NCBI GenBank assembly: GCA_902560855.1
Contig: CACENJ010000010.1
Location: 1 to 41,842, forward strand
Origin: an uncultured Pelagibacteraceae bacterium
Lineage (GTDB): Bacteria > Pseudomonadota > Alphaproteobacteria > Pelagibacterales > Pelagibacteraceae
Direction: 5' to 3'
DNA: 41,842 bases
Positions 7,789-15,610 of this stretch are shown one piece after another. The translations under genes and the position numbers were made by a program. A model generated the notes under the pieces. That model was not told the DNA's origin. It searched no databases and saw nothing but the letters and a program-made list of their open reading frames with translations. Every line of letters starts with the position of its first letter. The first letter of the stretch is position 1.

Positions 7789-8821
7789 CAGTCATATGTT
7801 CTTTTGTTAAAGCTTTTGAAAGCTCTTTTTGTGTAATGTAACCTTTGACATTTCCTTCTTTATCCACAATTTCACAATTTGCATTTGAACAAACAACTTG
7901 AGGCAAAAACTCATCTAGGAATTGATCTTCTCCTATTTTAACTAAATTTGATTTATCAATATTTTCTGAAGAATTAGCTGGTTTCATAATAATTTTGGCT
8001 TTAATTACTTTTGCACGATTTACATCTTTTACAAATTTTTCAACATAATCGTCAGCAGGATTCATTATAATGTCTATTGGAGTTCCTACTTGTACTAATC
8101 TTCCACCATTTAATATTCCTATATGATCTCCTAACCTTAAAGATTCATCTAGGTCATGTGTTATGAACACTATTGTTTTTTTCAATTCACTTTGTAAATC
8201 AATTAATTGTTTTTGCATGTCACTTCTAATTAAAGGATCTAAAGCAGAAAACGCCTCATCCATTAACATTATATCAGTATTTGTAGCAAGTGCCCTTGCT
8301 AGACCAACTCGTTGTTGCATTCCACCAGATAATTGATTTGGATATTGATGTTCAAAACCCGTTAAACCAACTGCTTCGATTTTTTCCATTGCTGTTTTAT
8401 TTCTTTCATCTGGTTTTTGACCCTGAACTTCTAGACCATACCCAACATTTTCTAATACTGTTTTGTGAGGGAATAACCCAAATCTTTGAAATACCATGCT
8501 CATTTTATGTCTTCTAAACTCAATTAATTTTTTTTGATCTAAGTCCATAACATTAGTACCTTCAACTGAAACTTCTCCTGAAGTTGGATCTATTAGTCTA
8601 TTGATATGTCGAATAAGTGTAGATTTACCAGATCCAGACAGACCCATACAAACAAAAGTTTCTCCTTCTTCAATAGATATAGATACATTGTCAAGACCAA
8701 CTGTGTGTCCAGTTTTTTCTAGGATTTCTTCTTTAGTTGCACCATCTTGGACCATTGGAAGTACTTTAGAAGGTTGGTCACCAAAAATTTTGTAAACGTT
8801 TTTTATTTCTATTTTAGACAT
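7766..8821 (-). CDS. proV: Glycine betaine/carnitine/choline ABC transporter ATP-binding protein ProV
   Basis: 351 residues. The N-terminus has the ProV/OpuAA-specific leader before the NBD. Walker A is GLSGSGKST, followed by Q-loop VFQRFGLFPH, signature LSGGMQQR, Walker B IMLMDEAFSALD and the H-loop in FITHDLDE. After the NBD comes a C-terminal regulatory part that looks like a single, degenerate CBS-type segment (CEIVDKEGNVKGYIT), which in relatives senses ionic strength or nucleotides. It is 3 bp downstream of proW and overlaps the SDR start by 23 bp. It is the only ProV-type ATPase in the window and may also energise the second ProX/ProW pair at 15611-17575. Confidence 0.95.
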   Translation of the reverse strand: MSKIEIKNVYKIFGDQPSKVLPMVQDGATKEEILEKTGHTVGLDNVSISIEEGETFVCMGLSGSGKSTLIRHINRLIDPTSGEVSVEGTNVMDLDQKKLIEFRRHKMSMVFQRFGLFPHKTVLENVGYGLEVQGQKPDERNKTAMEKIEAVGLTGFEHQYPNQLSGGMQQRVGLARALATNTDIMLMDEAFSALDPLIRSDMQKQLIDLQSELKKTIVFITHDLDESLRLGDHIGILNGGRLVQVGTPIDIIMNPADDYVEKFVKDVNRAKVIKAKIIMKPANSSENIDKSNLVKIGEDQFLDEFLPQVVCSNANCEIVDKEGNVKGYITQKELSKALTKEHMTDAVKSVK

Positions 8822-8824
8822 AAG

Positions 8825-9844
8825 TTATATTTTTTTCTTTTTTTGAGTTCTTTCTTGAATTTTTTCTCCGTAAGATTGTGTAATTCTATCAAATATAATT
8901 GCTAGTAAGACAATTGCAATGCCTGCTTCAGTAGCCATACCCACATTTAATTGTTGCAATCCAAGCAAAACTTCATCACCAATTCCTCTTGTTCCAATCA
9001 TTGAAGCAATAACAACCATGGCCAATGACATCATGGTGCACTGGTTAATTCCTTGCATAATATTTGGTAGGGCCAAAGGAATTTGAACACCCCATAGTGT
9101 TTGTTTTCTACTTGCTCCAAATGCTTCTGAAGCTTCAATTACCTCTTTATCAACTAGTCTTATACCTAGATCAGTTAACCTAATAAGCGGTGGCACAGCA
9201 TAAACAAAAATTGCAATAATAGCTGGCACAGCACCCAAACCAAACAATAAAATACCAGGAATTAAATAACAAAAACTCGGAATTGTTTGCATTAAATCAA
9301 GTACAGGCAATAATGCATTTCTTACTTTTCTATTTCTTGCCATAGCAATTCCAATTGGTATTCCTACAACTATACAAAGCAACATACCAATAATTACAAT
9401 GCAAGTTGTCATAATGCATTTATCCCAATATCTTGGGCTTAGAAATCCTAAAAAAAAAGTGCAAAAAGCTACCATTATGGTCGTATTAGTTTTTCTGCCG
9501 CTAGCAAAATAAGTAATAAAAATAACTAAAGCGATAACAATTGGCCAAGGCAAACCAACCAAAGAATTTTTCATTGCAGTATACATTCCTAATAAGAAGT
9601 TATTTATTCCTTCAAAAAACAATCCATACTTTATAATTAACCAATCAAAACCACTATTAAGAGGTTGCATTAAAGGAAAATCAAGCCACTTAGGCCAGTT
9701 TCCTAGCCAAGAAAAATCTTTAAATATATCTGTAAAATGTTCAGGTTTATATCTAGGTTTAGCAGAACGATAGCTAATTATAATTAAAAATATAAAAATT
9801 ATTGAGTAGACAACAGGTTTTATAAATTTTTTATATTTTTCCAT
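8825..9844 (-). CDS. proW: Glycine betaine/carnitine/choline ABC transporter permease ProW
   Basis: 339 residues, inner-membrane subunit of the ProXWV importer. There is an N-terminal membrane segment near residues 10-25, a periplasmic stretch, then a core of six or more hydrophobic segments. The permease-ATPase coupling loop reads IEASEAFGASRKQTLWGVQ followed by IPLALPNI, the usual EAA-type motif. It is closely related to the second ProW (15611-16495), with a shared stretch around YAVPP.IRLT.LGIR.VDKE. A stem-loop with a T-run (minus strand) separates it from proX, while proV follows after 3 bp. Confidence 0.94.
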   Translation of the reverse strand: MEKYKKFIKPVVYSIIFIFLIIISYRSAKPRYKPEHFTDIFKDFSWLGNWPKWLDFPLMQPLNSGFDWLIIKYGLFFEGINNFLLGMYTAMKNSLVGLPWPIVIALVIFITYFASGRKTNTTIMVAFCTFFLGFLSPRYWDKCIMTTCIVIIGMLLCIVVGIPIGIAMARNRKVRNALLPVLDLMQTIPSFCYLIPGILLFGLGAVPAIIAIFVYAVPPLIRLTDLGIRLVDKEVIEASEAFGASRKQTLWGVQIPLALPNIMQGINQCTMMSLAMVVIASMIGTRGIGDEVLLGLQQLNVGMATEAGIAIVLLAIIFDRITQSYGEKIQERTQKKKKI

Positions 9845-9856
9845 TTTTACTAGCTT

Positions 9857-9892
9857 AAAAAAAACTAAAAGCCCCTTTCAGGGCTTTTAGTT
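9857..9892 (-). terminator. Intrinsic-terminator-like attenuator between proX and proW
   Basis: A perfect 12-bp inverted repeat (aactaaaagccc and its complement, 9863-9892) with a 6-nt loop. On the minus strand it is followed by a run of eight T (9864 down to 9857), a textbook intrinsic terminator. It lies directly after the proX stop and before proW of the same transporter, so it is probably a partial terminator giving more binding protein than permease. Confidence 0.88.
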
Positions 9893-9912
9893 AATTAATT
9901 TATCGTTAAAAA

Positions 9913-10938
9913 TTAAAGCGAAGCTTTAACTTTTTTTGCAACATCGCCTGGTACCCACTTCTCCCACATACTATTACTTGATAAGAAGTTTTTAGCTGTT
10001 GCTTCCATATCTCCACCTGATTCATCCATATAGAAAGCAAGTGATTTGTTCACATCTGCTGTCGGTATAGAATATTTCTTGATGAAGTCAATAATAGGTT
10101 TATTTGCAGGATTGTTAGCAAATTTAGTTGAAGCAGCTTTTGTTAAAGACATATTAACATACTCACACGCACAAGTGTCCTTGTATACATCTGGACCATT
10201 TGCTTTAATATCTTCAACGACTTTAGTCATTTCATCCCAGCAAGCTTGGTCATATTTTGGTTCTTCCAATTTAACCAAGTCTACTTTGCCCATCAAACCT
10301 GTTGGCGTCCAATAGTATGAAAATACTGGTTTGCCTTTTTTAAATCCACCAGCAATTGCCGCATCTAATGCTCCACCTGAACCTGGGTCAAAGTTAGTAT
10401 AATATTTATCTAGACCATAAACTTTGTGTTTCACTAAGTTAATAGTGTAACAAGTCCATCCAGAAATACAGCTTGTCATTCTACCTTTTCCAGGAGCTTC
10501 TGGATCAGCAAATAATTTTGCTATCTTGTCACTCTTCATATCATCAACAGATTTTAAACCATATTTGTCAGCAGTTGGTTTATCCACATAGAAACCTTGA
10601 GTAGATGAAGGAGTGTTAACTCCTAGCTCAACAATAGTTCCTTTGGCTAGATTATCTTCAATCAACTGAACAAGATTGTCTCTCCAAACTTCAGTAATGA
10701 TATCTATTTGTTGATCAAATAGAGCAGCCATTATAGGAGTAGTACTTCCTTTTGTTGATTCAACTTCGCAGCCATATCCTTTTTCAATAATATAACCTGC
10801 AATAGCAGTATGAATGTTGGCGCTATCCCAGTCAAAATCTCCCAAATGTACTTTACATGCAGCATTGGCACTTGTTGTACCTAACGTTGCTACAGCAATA
10901 AATGCAATTGAAAGAAATAGTTTTTTTAGAAATTTCAT
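9913..10938 (-). CDS. proX: Glycine betaine/carnitine/choline-type substrate-binding protein ProX
   Basis: 341 residues, periplasmic ligand-binding subunit with an OpuAC-type fold. A signal peptide ends near TSANA|ACKV (about residue 26). The mature protein starts with the family pattern KVHLGDFDWDSANIHTAIAG and has FDPGSGGALDAAI and YYWTPTGLMGK segments, where aromatic residues in this family cage the quaternary ammonium. Ribosome site GGAGGG precedes ATG 10938. It is the first gene of a minus-strand operon (proX, proW, proV, SDR, Ntn hydrolase) and diverges from the gamma-butyrobetaine dioxygenase gene, so carnitine or gamma-butyrobetaine is as likely a ligand as glycine betaine. Confidence 0.93.
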   Translation of the reverse strand: MKFLKKLFLSIAFIAVATLGTTSANAACKVHLGDFDWDSANIHTAIAGYIIEKGYGCEVESTKGSTTPIMAALFDQQIDIITEVWRDNLVQLIEDNLAKGTIVELGVNTPSSTQGFYVDKPTADKYGLKSVDDMKSDKIAKLFADPEAPGKGRMTSCISGWTCYTINLVKHKVYGLDKYYTNFDPGSGGALDAAIAGGFKKGKPVFSYYWTPTGLMGKVDLVKLEEPKYDQACWDEMTKVVEDIKANGPDVYKDTCACEYVNMSLTKAASTKFANNPANKPIIDFIKKYSIPTADVNKSLAFYMDESGGDMEATAKNFLSSNSMWEKWVPGDVAKKVKASL

Positions 10939-10973
10939 GAAATTCCCTCCATTATTTTGTTTAAACTGGCCGT

Positions 10974-11002
10974 ATTAAAACTTGATCCGACACAAAACAC
11001 AA
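10974..11002 (-). promoter_or_regulatory. Possible promoter of the proX operon
   Basis: On the minus strand a TTGTGT hexamer (11002-10997) and a TTTAAT hexamer (10979-10974) are separated by 17 bp, about 35 bp before the proX start codon. The match to the sigma-70 consensus is moderate, and in such AT-rich DNA chance matches are common. The position in the divergent proX/dioxygenase gap supports it. Confidence 0.35.
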
Positions 11003-11061
11003 CCTTTATTGAGATTTATATGAGCCAATAAAGTAAGGAAAAAATAATATAAATTTTTTAG

Positions 11062-11080
11062 ATTCAATTATAAATTGAAT
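11062..11080. repeat. 8-bp inverted repeat in the proX/dioxygenase gap, candidate operator
   Basis: A perfect inverted repeat attcaatt-ata-aattgaat with a 3-nt centre. Its right arm overlaps the TTGAAT -35 hexamer of the likely dioxygenase promoter, so a dimeric regulator bound here could control that gene and possibly proX. The composition is AT-rich, so chance occurrence cannot be excluded. Confidence 0.4.
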
Positions 11081-11102
11081 TGAAAATAAAACTGGATAAA
11101 AT
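11075..11102 (+). promoter_or_regulatory. Likely promoter of the gamma-butyrobetaine dioxygenase gene
   Basis: TTGAAT (11075-11080), 16-bp spacer, TAAAAT (11097-11102). The predicted transcription start would be about 5-6 nt before ATG 11115, leaving a near-leaderless mRNA. This fits the absence of a recognisable ribosome site there. Confidence 0.5.
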
Positions 11103-11114
11103 AGCAATAAGATT

Positions 11115-12242
11115 ATGGCAGTAGAAATTTCTAAAGTCTCAAAAAATGGTTCAGTGTTAAATGTTGTTTGGAGTGATGGAGAAAAAAGCAATTTTAACTT
11201 TATGTGGTTAAGAGATAATTGTCCATCAGCGCACGATAAAGACTCAAGACACCGAATGTTTAATATACTCGAAATTTCAACAAACATAGAACCCAAAACA
11301 TGCAAAGTTAACAATGAAGGTAAGTTAGAAATAGAATGGAGCGAAGGCAATCATACAAGTTATTATGATCAAAAATGGCTTAGAAAAAATTGTTATACTA
11401 TAAATAACAATAAAAAATACATTTCTCCTTATCAACTTTGGGACAACTCATTACAAAAAAGTTTAAAATCTATCAGTATAGAGCATGATGAAATCGTTAA
11501 TTCTGACAAAGGTCTAATAAAATGGTTGGAACTTTTACATTATAAAGGAATTGCAATTGTAAAAAATGCACCGACCGAAAAAGAATCTGCATTTCCAGTT
11601 CTTAATAGAATAAGTCATACAAGAGAAACTTTTTTTAAAACACCTTTTGAGGTTATAAATATTCCAAAACCAAATAATTCTGCCTATACAGCGCATGCCT
11701 TAAGAAATCATATGGATTTACCTTGGTTTGAAAATCCTCCAGGTTATCAATTTCTTCATTGTTTAATTAATGTTGCAGAAGGAGGAGATTCTTCAGCGGT
11801 AGATGCATTTGCAGTCGGTGACTATTTAAGAAAAAATGAAAAAGAAATTTTTGAAACTTTAGTGAATGTACCTCTTAAATTTAGGGATAAAGATTACACA
11901 CAAGAATCGCACAGAAGTTTTTATGGTCCTGCAATTAGTCTAACTAAAGATGGTGATTATAATGACATAAGATTTAGTGTGGCTACTATGGATGCATTAG
12001 ACTGTCATCCAGATGTTATGGATAAAGTTTATAAAGCTCATCACAGGTTTGGCAATCTTTTACACGATAATAAATTTCAAATTAAATTTAGATTAGAATC
12101 AGGAGATATTTTCTCATTTAACAATAGAAGAATTTTACACGGTAGAACAGCTTTTAATCCAAATTCAGGACATAGACACTTACAAGGTTATTACATGGAT
12201 AGAGATGAAATTATAGGAAGATTAAATTTTTTAAAAAAATAA
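11115..12242 (+). CDS. Gamma-butyrobetaine dioxygenase (BBOX/TauD family)
   Basis: 375 residues, Fe(II)/2-oxoglutarate oxygenase that hydroxylates gamma-butyrobetaine to L-carnitine. The N-terminal DUF971-like domain (1-95) has WLRDNCP and a GNH motif (H80). The zinc-binding cysteine cluster seen in animal BBOX is only partly kept: Cys36 is present, and the next ligands are replaced by Ser/His. The C-terminal jelly roll carries the iron ligands H199-x-D201 (RNHMDLPW) and H342 (ILHGRTAF), and R354 in GHRHLQGYYMD for 2-oxoglutarate; the spacing closely matches human BBOX1 (202, 204, 347, 360). Trimethyllysine dioxygenase is a sister family and a possible alternative. It is divergent from proX and ends 2 bp before the convergent phosphodiesterase stop. 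Confidence 0.9.
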   Translation: MAVEISKVSKNGSVLNVVWSDGEKSNFNFMWLRDNCPSAHDKDSRHRMFNILEISTNIEPKTCKVNNEGKLEIEWSEGNHTSYYDQKWLRKNCYTINNNKKYISPYQLWDNSLQKSLKSISIEHDEIVNSDKGLIKWLELLHYKGIAIVKNAPTEKESAFPVLNRISHTRETFFKTPFEVINIPKPNNSAYTAHALRNHMDLPWFENPPGYQFLHCLINVAEGGDSSAVDAFAVGDYLRKNEKEIFETLVNVPLKFRDKDYTQESHRSFYGPAISLTKDGDYNDIRFSVATMDALDCHPDVMDKVYKAHHRFGNLLHDNKFQIKFRLESGDIFSFNNRRILHGRTAFNPNSGHRHLQGYYMDRDEIIGRLNFLKK

Positions 12243-12244
12243 AA

Positions 12245-12892
12245 TTATAAATTTTCAAAAATAAGATTTTTATTTTTATATTTGTTAAATAGTTTTTTAT
12301 TCTTTATTGTGTAAAAATATATTTTCTTTTTTATCTTATTTAATTTTTTTTCACTTAAAAACTTTTTTTCTAAAACTAAAAATTTAACGTATTTTTTTTT
12401 ACTTTTTTTAAAAATTTTTTTAAATGTAAATGTTGATGGAATTAATAAGCCCAAATTTAAATTTTTTTTCTTTTTATACAAGTTTATAATATTTTTTTCT
12501 TCGAAGGACGTAAGAGAATAATTTTTTAATCCTTTAATTTCATTTAATAAAACTTTTATATTTTCTTTTGAAAATAAAGGTTTTATTTCTAGCATTAGAA
12601 ATTTCTTATTTTTTGATAATTTTATTAAATCTTTTAAAAGTGGAATTGGTTTTTTTTTAGATTTACTTATTTTTAATAATTCCTTATATTTTGTTTTTTT
12701 TAAAGTCTTATTAATTTTGAATTTTCCTTTCAGGTTAAAATCATGAAAACAAACTATTTTATTATCTTTTGTGCAATGTATATCTGTTTCAATTCCATAA
12801 TTTTTTTCAAAACAATATTTAAAAGATGAGATAGTATTTTCTGTGAAATTTTTTTTTGCTAATCCTCTGTGTATTATAAGATTTTTTTGCAT
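12245..12892 (-). CDS. Glycerophosphodiester phosphodiesterase (GDPD family)
   Basis: 215 residues, a small GDPD-fold enzyme hydrolysing glycerophosphodiesters to glycerol-3-phosphate and an alcohol. Catalytic and metal residues are visible: H8-R9 (IIHRG), E18-N19, E35 and D37 (GIETDIH) and H50-D51 (CFHD), plus LMLEIKP further on. It has no signal peptide, so it is probably cytoplasmic. About a quarter of its residues are lysine (57 of 215), and the DNA is full of T-runs on the plus strand, a composition more extreme than that of its neighbours. Between betaine genes it could release choline from glycerophosphocholine, but lipid turnover is an equally good explanation. Confidence 0.88.
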   Translation of the reverse strand: MQKNLIIHRGLAKKNFTENTISSFKYCFEKNYGIETDIHCTKDNKIVCFHDFNLKGKFKINKTLKKTKYKELLKISKSKKKPIPLLKDLIKLSKNKKFLMLEIKPLFSKENIKVLLNEIKGLKNYSLTSFEEKNIINLYKKKKNLNLGLLIPSTFTFKKIFKKSKKKYVKFLVLEKKFLSEKKLNKIKKKIYFYTIKNKKLFNKYKNKNLIFENL

Positions 12893-12899
12893 TTCGCAG

Positions 12900-12928
12900 T
12901 TGACGTTTATAAAATGGTATTTTATACA
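12900..12928 (+). promoter_or_regulatory. Sigma-70-type promoter giving a probable leaderless transcript
   Basis: TTGACG (12900-12905), 17-bp spacer, TATACA (12923-12928), among the best promoter matches in the window. The expected start of transcription, about 6 nt after the -10, coincides with ATG 12934 of the 40-residue ORF. Confidence 0.6.
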
Positions 12929-12933
12929 ATACT

Positions 12934-13056
12934 ATGTCTACATCTACATTAGTAATAGTAATTGTGCTAGGAATAGTGTTACTTTTGCTCGGAGTTAGAG
13001 CTTATATTAATAAAAATAAAGGTGATGGTAAAAACAAAATTTACCCACTTTGGTAG
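12934..13056 (+). CDS. Small single-pass membrane protein, 40 residues
   Basis: An ATG-to-TAG ORF of 40 residues. MSTST is followed by a hydrophobic helix of about 16 residues (LVIVIVLGIVLLLLGV) and then a basic, polar tail ending KIYPLW. This predicts a one-pass inner-membrane peptide with a cytoplasmic basic tail. A strong promoter-like element sits immediately upstream, and the stop is 13 bp before the SGNH hydrolase start, so the two probably form a small operon. No function can be assigned. A real gene is supported by the promoter, the clean membrane-helix pattern and the otherwise unexplained gap. Confidence 0.55.
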   Translation: MSTSTLVIVIVLGIVLLLLGVRAYINKNKGDGKNKIYPLW

Positions 13057-13069
13057 TTGGTAATTTAAA

Positions 13070-14146
13070 TTGTCCGACATTATTCAAAAATACCAAAATA
13101 AATTTAAGAATATAAGTGATGAATTTTTTAAATATTGGCACTTAGGATATAGATTTCAATATAGACCGATTGTTGGATATACTCTTCAAAAATATAAGTC
13201 AGATTATTTTAACATTAATAACGAAGGTTTTAGATCAAAAAAAGATTTTTCTGAAGTTTTAAAAAGCAAGAATAAAAAAATATTCTTCTTTGGTTCATCT
13301 GCTTTAGTAGGAATACCAAATCTACCAGATGAAAAAACTTTACCACAATTAGTAGAAAATAATTTAAATAAGGAATATGATTGTTTAAATTTTGGACTTA
13401 TTGCAGCAAAAATAAATTCAGAGTTTTCTTTAATCCAACAAATCTTAACAGAAAATTTACCAGATATTATTGTAATTTTTACTGGATATAATGACTTAAA
13501 TGCCGCTTACCATGGCCAAAAATTTGAACACTATCAAGACATAGATTCATTGTTAAAAATGGGTTTTGAATATAACAAAAACAAAACAAGTTTTTTATAT
13601 GCTTTAAACATATTGCTAGACTCAATAATAAATAAATATCAATTACTAATAAAAAAATTTAATTCTAAAGATTATTTTAAAGTTATGAAAAATGCAAAAA
13701 AAAAAAGAAGATTAGCTCTTAGTAAAATAGAAAATAATTCTAATTATGAACTTGCAAGAAAAATATTTGCTAATTATTTAGAACTATGTTTTTATTTATG
13801 TAAGAAAAAAAAAATTAAAACTATTTATATTCATCAAACATCATTATTAACTACAAACAAAGATTTATCAGAATATGAATCTGAGTATTTTAAACAAAGT
13901 GAAGAATTAGGATTATACAGAAACAACAATGTAGATGAAGATCAAAAATTATTTAAGAAAAACGAAGAAATTTTTAAAAACGATGCCCATAGAATTTGTA
14001 ATGATATGGGAATTCAATATATTGACTTTGAAAAAATACTAAAAGATTTTAGTAAAGAAAATATATTTTATGACAATGTTCATCTTACTGATAAAGGAAC
14101 AGAAATTTTAAGTAAAGAAATATCAAACTATATTTTGAGGCTTTAA
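13070..14146 (+). CDS. SGNH/GDSL-type hydrolase
   Basis: 358 residues with the SGNH hydrolase block pattern. Block I is FFGSSALVG (nucleophile Ser77, with Ser in place of the usual Asp of GDS), followed by an NFG block with Gly/Asn, block III TGYNDL (catalytic Asn) and block V DNVHLTDKG (Asp335, His338). An N-terminal NNEGFRSKKDF segment precedes the fold, as in several secreted or membrane-associated relatives, but there is no signal peptide. The start is a TTG at 13070, since no ATG occurs before the conserved region; an ATT or other rare start cannot be excluded. The substrate (lipid, acetylated glycan or other ester) cannot be told. Confidence 0.85.
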   Translation: MSDIIQKYQNKFKNISDEFFKYWHLGYRFQYRPIVGYTLQKYKSDYFNINNEGFRSKKDFSEVLKSKNKKIFFFGSSALVGIPNLPDEKTLPQLVENNLNKEYDCLNFGLIAAKINSEFSLIQQILTENLPDIIVIFTGYNDLNAAYHGQKFEHYQDIDSLLKMGFEYNKNKTSFLYALNILLDSIINKYQLLIKKFNSKDYFKVMKNAKKKRRLALSKIENNSNYELARKIFANYLELCFYLCKKKKIKTIYIHQTSLLTTNKDLSEYESEYFKQSEELGLYRNNNVDEDQKLFKKNEEIFKNDAHRICNDMGIQYIDFEKILKDFSKENIFYDNVHLTDKGTEILSKEISNYILRL

Positions 14147-14160
14147 TAATTAAGTTAAAT

Positions 14161-15591
14161 TTATTTCCAGCCAGTTGTTGTTTTTACTTCTAGATATTCT
14201 TCTAGTCCCCAAACACCACCTTCGCGGCCATTTCCTGATTGTCTATATCCACCGAAAGGTGTTCCCGAGTCAGCTGCATTACCATTAATGTAAACAATTC
14301 CTGATCTTAATTTTTTTGCAACTCTTTTTGCTTTTTCTTTGTCTTCAGTTTGCAAGTAGTTACCAAGACCGTACTCTGTATCATTTGTGATTGTGATTGC
14401 TTCTTCTTCTGTTTCGAATGGAATTATAGAAAGAACTGGCCCAAAAATTTCTTTTTTTGCTATTTCCATATCATTTGTTACATCGGTAAATATAGTAGGC
14501 TTAATAAAATAACCTTTGTTTAAACCATTTGGAAGATCTGGACCTCCTGCCGCCAATGTTGCTCCTTCATTAATTCCGCTGTTAATTAAATTAATTATTT
14601 TATCGTATTGAATTTTTGAGACTACTGGACCAATATGATCTCCTTTTTTTGATGCATCATCTACTTTTATCTTATTTGCTTCATCTATCGCTTCTTTAAC
14701 AGCTCTTTCATAAATAGATTTTTCAACAAGCATTCTTGTTGGTGCATCACATGATTGTCCAGAATTACTCATTACATTTCTAATTCCATCTCTAACAGCA
14801 TTTGGATATGAGTCTGCAAAAACTATATTGCCACCTTTTCCACCTAGTTCTAAACAAACTCTTTTAATTGTATCGGCAGCATTTTTTGTAATTAGTTTTC
14901 CAGCTCTTGTTGATCCAGTAAAAGAAACCATATCAATATCAGGATGACCAGATATTTGTGTTCCAACTCCAGCTCCATCTCCATTAACCAAGTTAAAAAC
15001 TCCTTTAGGAAAACCTGCCTCGTCTATCATTTCAGCAAATAGCAATGAAGAAATAGGAGCTATCTCAGATGGTTTAAGAATCATTGAGCAACCAGTTGCT
15101 AAAGCAGGAATTACTTTTAGAGCAACTTGATTAATTGGCCAATTCCACGGAGTAATTAAACCACATACTCCAATTGGTTCATAACTTATGTGATTATTAG
15201 ATTTTAAGTCAAAATGCTCCTCAAATTTAAAATTTTTTAACCTTAGTATAAAATCTTCTATATGTGATTGACCAGACGCAGTATGTACAGAGTTTGCAAA
15301 ATCAATAGGAGATCCCATCTCCAATGACATTGCCTCAGACATTTCTATGAATCTTTTTTTGTAAATTTTAAGCAACTTTTCTAAAAGACTTATTCTTTCT
15401 TCCTTTGAAGTTTCTTTCCATTTTACAAAAGCTTCTTTAGCAGCTTTGACTGCAGCATCTGTATCTTCTTTAGATCCTAGAGAAATAATAGCAAATGGTT
15501 CTTCGTTTGATGGATTAATTACCTCGAAATTATTTTTTTTCGAAGGAGGTACCCATTGTCCATTTATAAAAAAATTTATTTTTTTAAGCAT
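14161..15591 (-). CDS. NAD-dependent aldehyde dehydrogenase (betaine-aldehyde or 4-trimethylaminobutyraldehyde type)
   Basis: 476 residues, full-length ALDH. It has the PWNWP cofactor segment (148-152), FTGSTRAG, catalytic base Glu248 in LELGGK and nucleophile Cys281 in SGQSCDAP, and the C-terminal PFGGYRQSGNGREGG motif. It follows ProW2 by 19 bp and lies in a run with ProX2. The aldehyde is likely derived from the imported compound: betaine aldehyde (to glycine betaine) or 4-trimethylaminobutyraldehyde (to gamma-butyrobetaine, which the dioxygenase at 11115 would use). A close paralogue lies at 33274-34707. The start codon lies in an inverted repeat (15585-15603) that could modulate translation. 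Confidence 0.92.
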   Translation of the reverse strand: MLKKINFFINGQWVPPSKKNNFEVINPSNEEPFAIISLGSKEDTDAAVKAAKEAFVKWKETSKEERISLLEKLLKIYKKRFIEMSEAMSLEMGSPIDFANSVHTASGQSHIEDFILRLKNFKFEEHFDLKSNNHISYEPIGVCGLITPWNWPINQVALKVIPALATGCSMILKPSEIAPISSLLFAEMIDEAGFPKGVFNLVNGDGAGVGTQISGHPDIDMVSFTGSTRAGKLITKNAADTIKRVCLELGGKGGNIVFADSYPNAVRDGIRNVMSNSGQSCDAPTRMLVEKSIYERAVKEAIDEANKIKVDDASKKGDHIGPVVSKIQYDKIINLINSGINEGATLAAGGPDLPNGLNKGYFIKPTIFTDVTNDMEIAKKEIFGPVLSIIPFETEEEAITITNDTEYGLGNYLQTEDKEKAKRVAKKLRSGIVYINGNAADSGTPFGGYRQSGNGREGGVWGLEEYLEVKTTTGWK

Positions 15592-15603
15592 TTTAAATGC
15601 TTA
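15585..15603 (-). repeat. 9-bp inverted repeat over the aldehyde dehydrogenase start codon
   Basis: TAAGCATTT and its exact complement flank a single central base. On the transcribed strand the ATG at 15591-15589 falls in the 3' arm, so a hairpin in the mRNA would hide the start codon. It occupies most of the short gap after the ProW2 stop. Confidence 0.5.
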
Positions 15604-15610
15604 CTATATA

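Noticed and set aside
10954..10970. GTTTAAAC-like palindromes upstream of proX, the Pot binding protein (25336-25345) and, partly, the NCS1 gene as a shared operator
   Set aside because: The matches are short and AT-rich, the flanks differ and the NCS1 copy is incomplete; chance is an adequate explanation.
11006..11350. Minus-strand ORF over the proX/dioxygenase gap
   Set aside because: It overlaps the start of the dioxygenase gene and the divergent promoter region; the translation looks like low-complexity antisense sequence.
12300..12700. Dense T-runs as a sign of a pseudogene or non-coding region
   Set aside because: The frame is open for 215 codons and keeps all catalytic residues of a GDPD enzyme; the runs simply reflect lysine codons.
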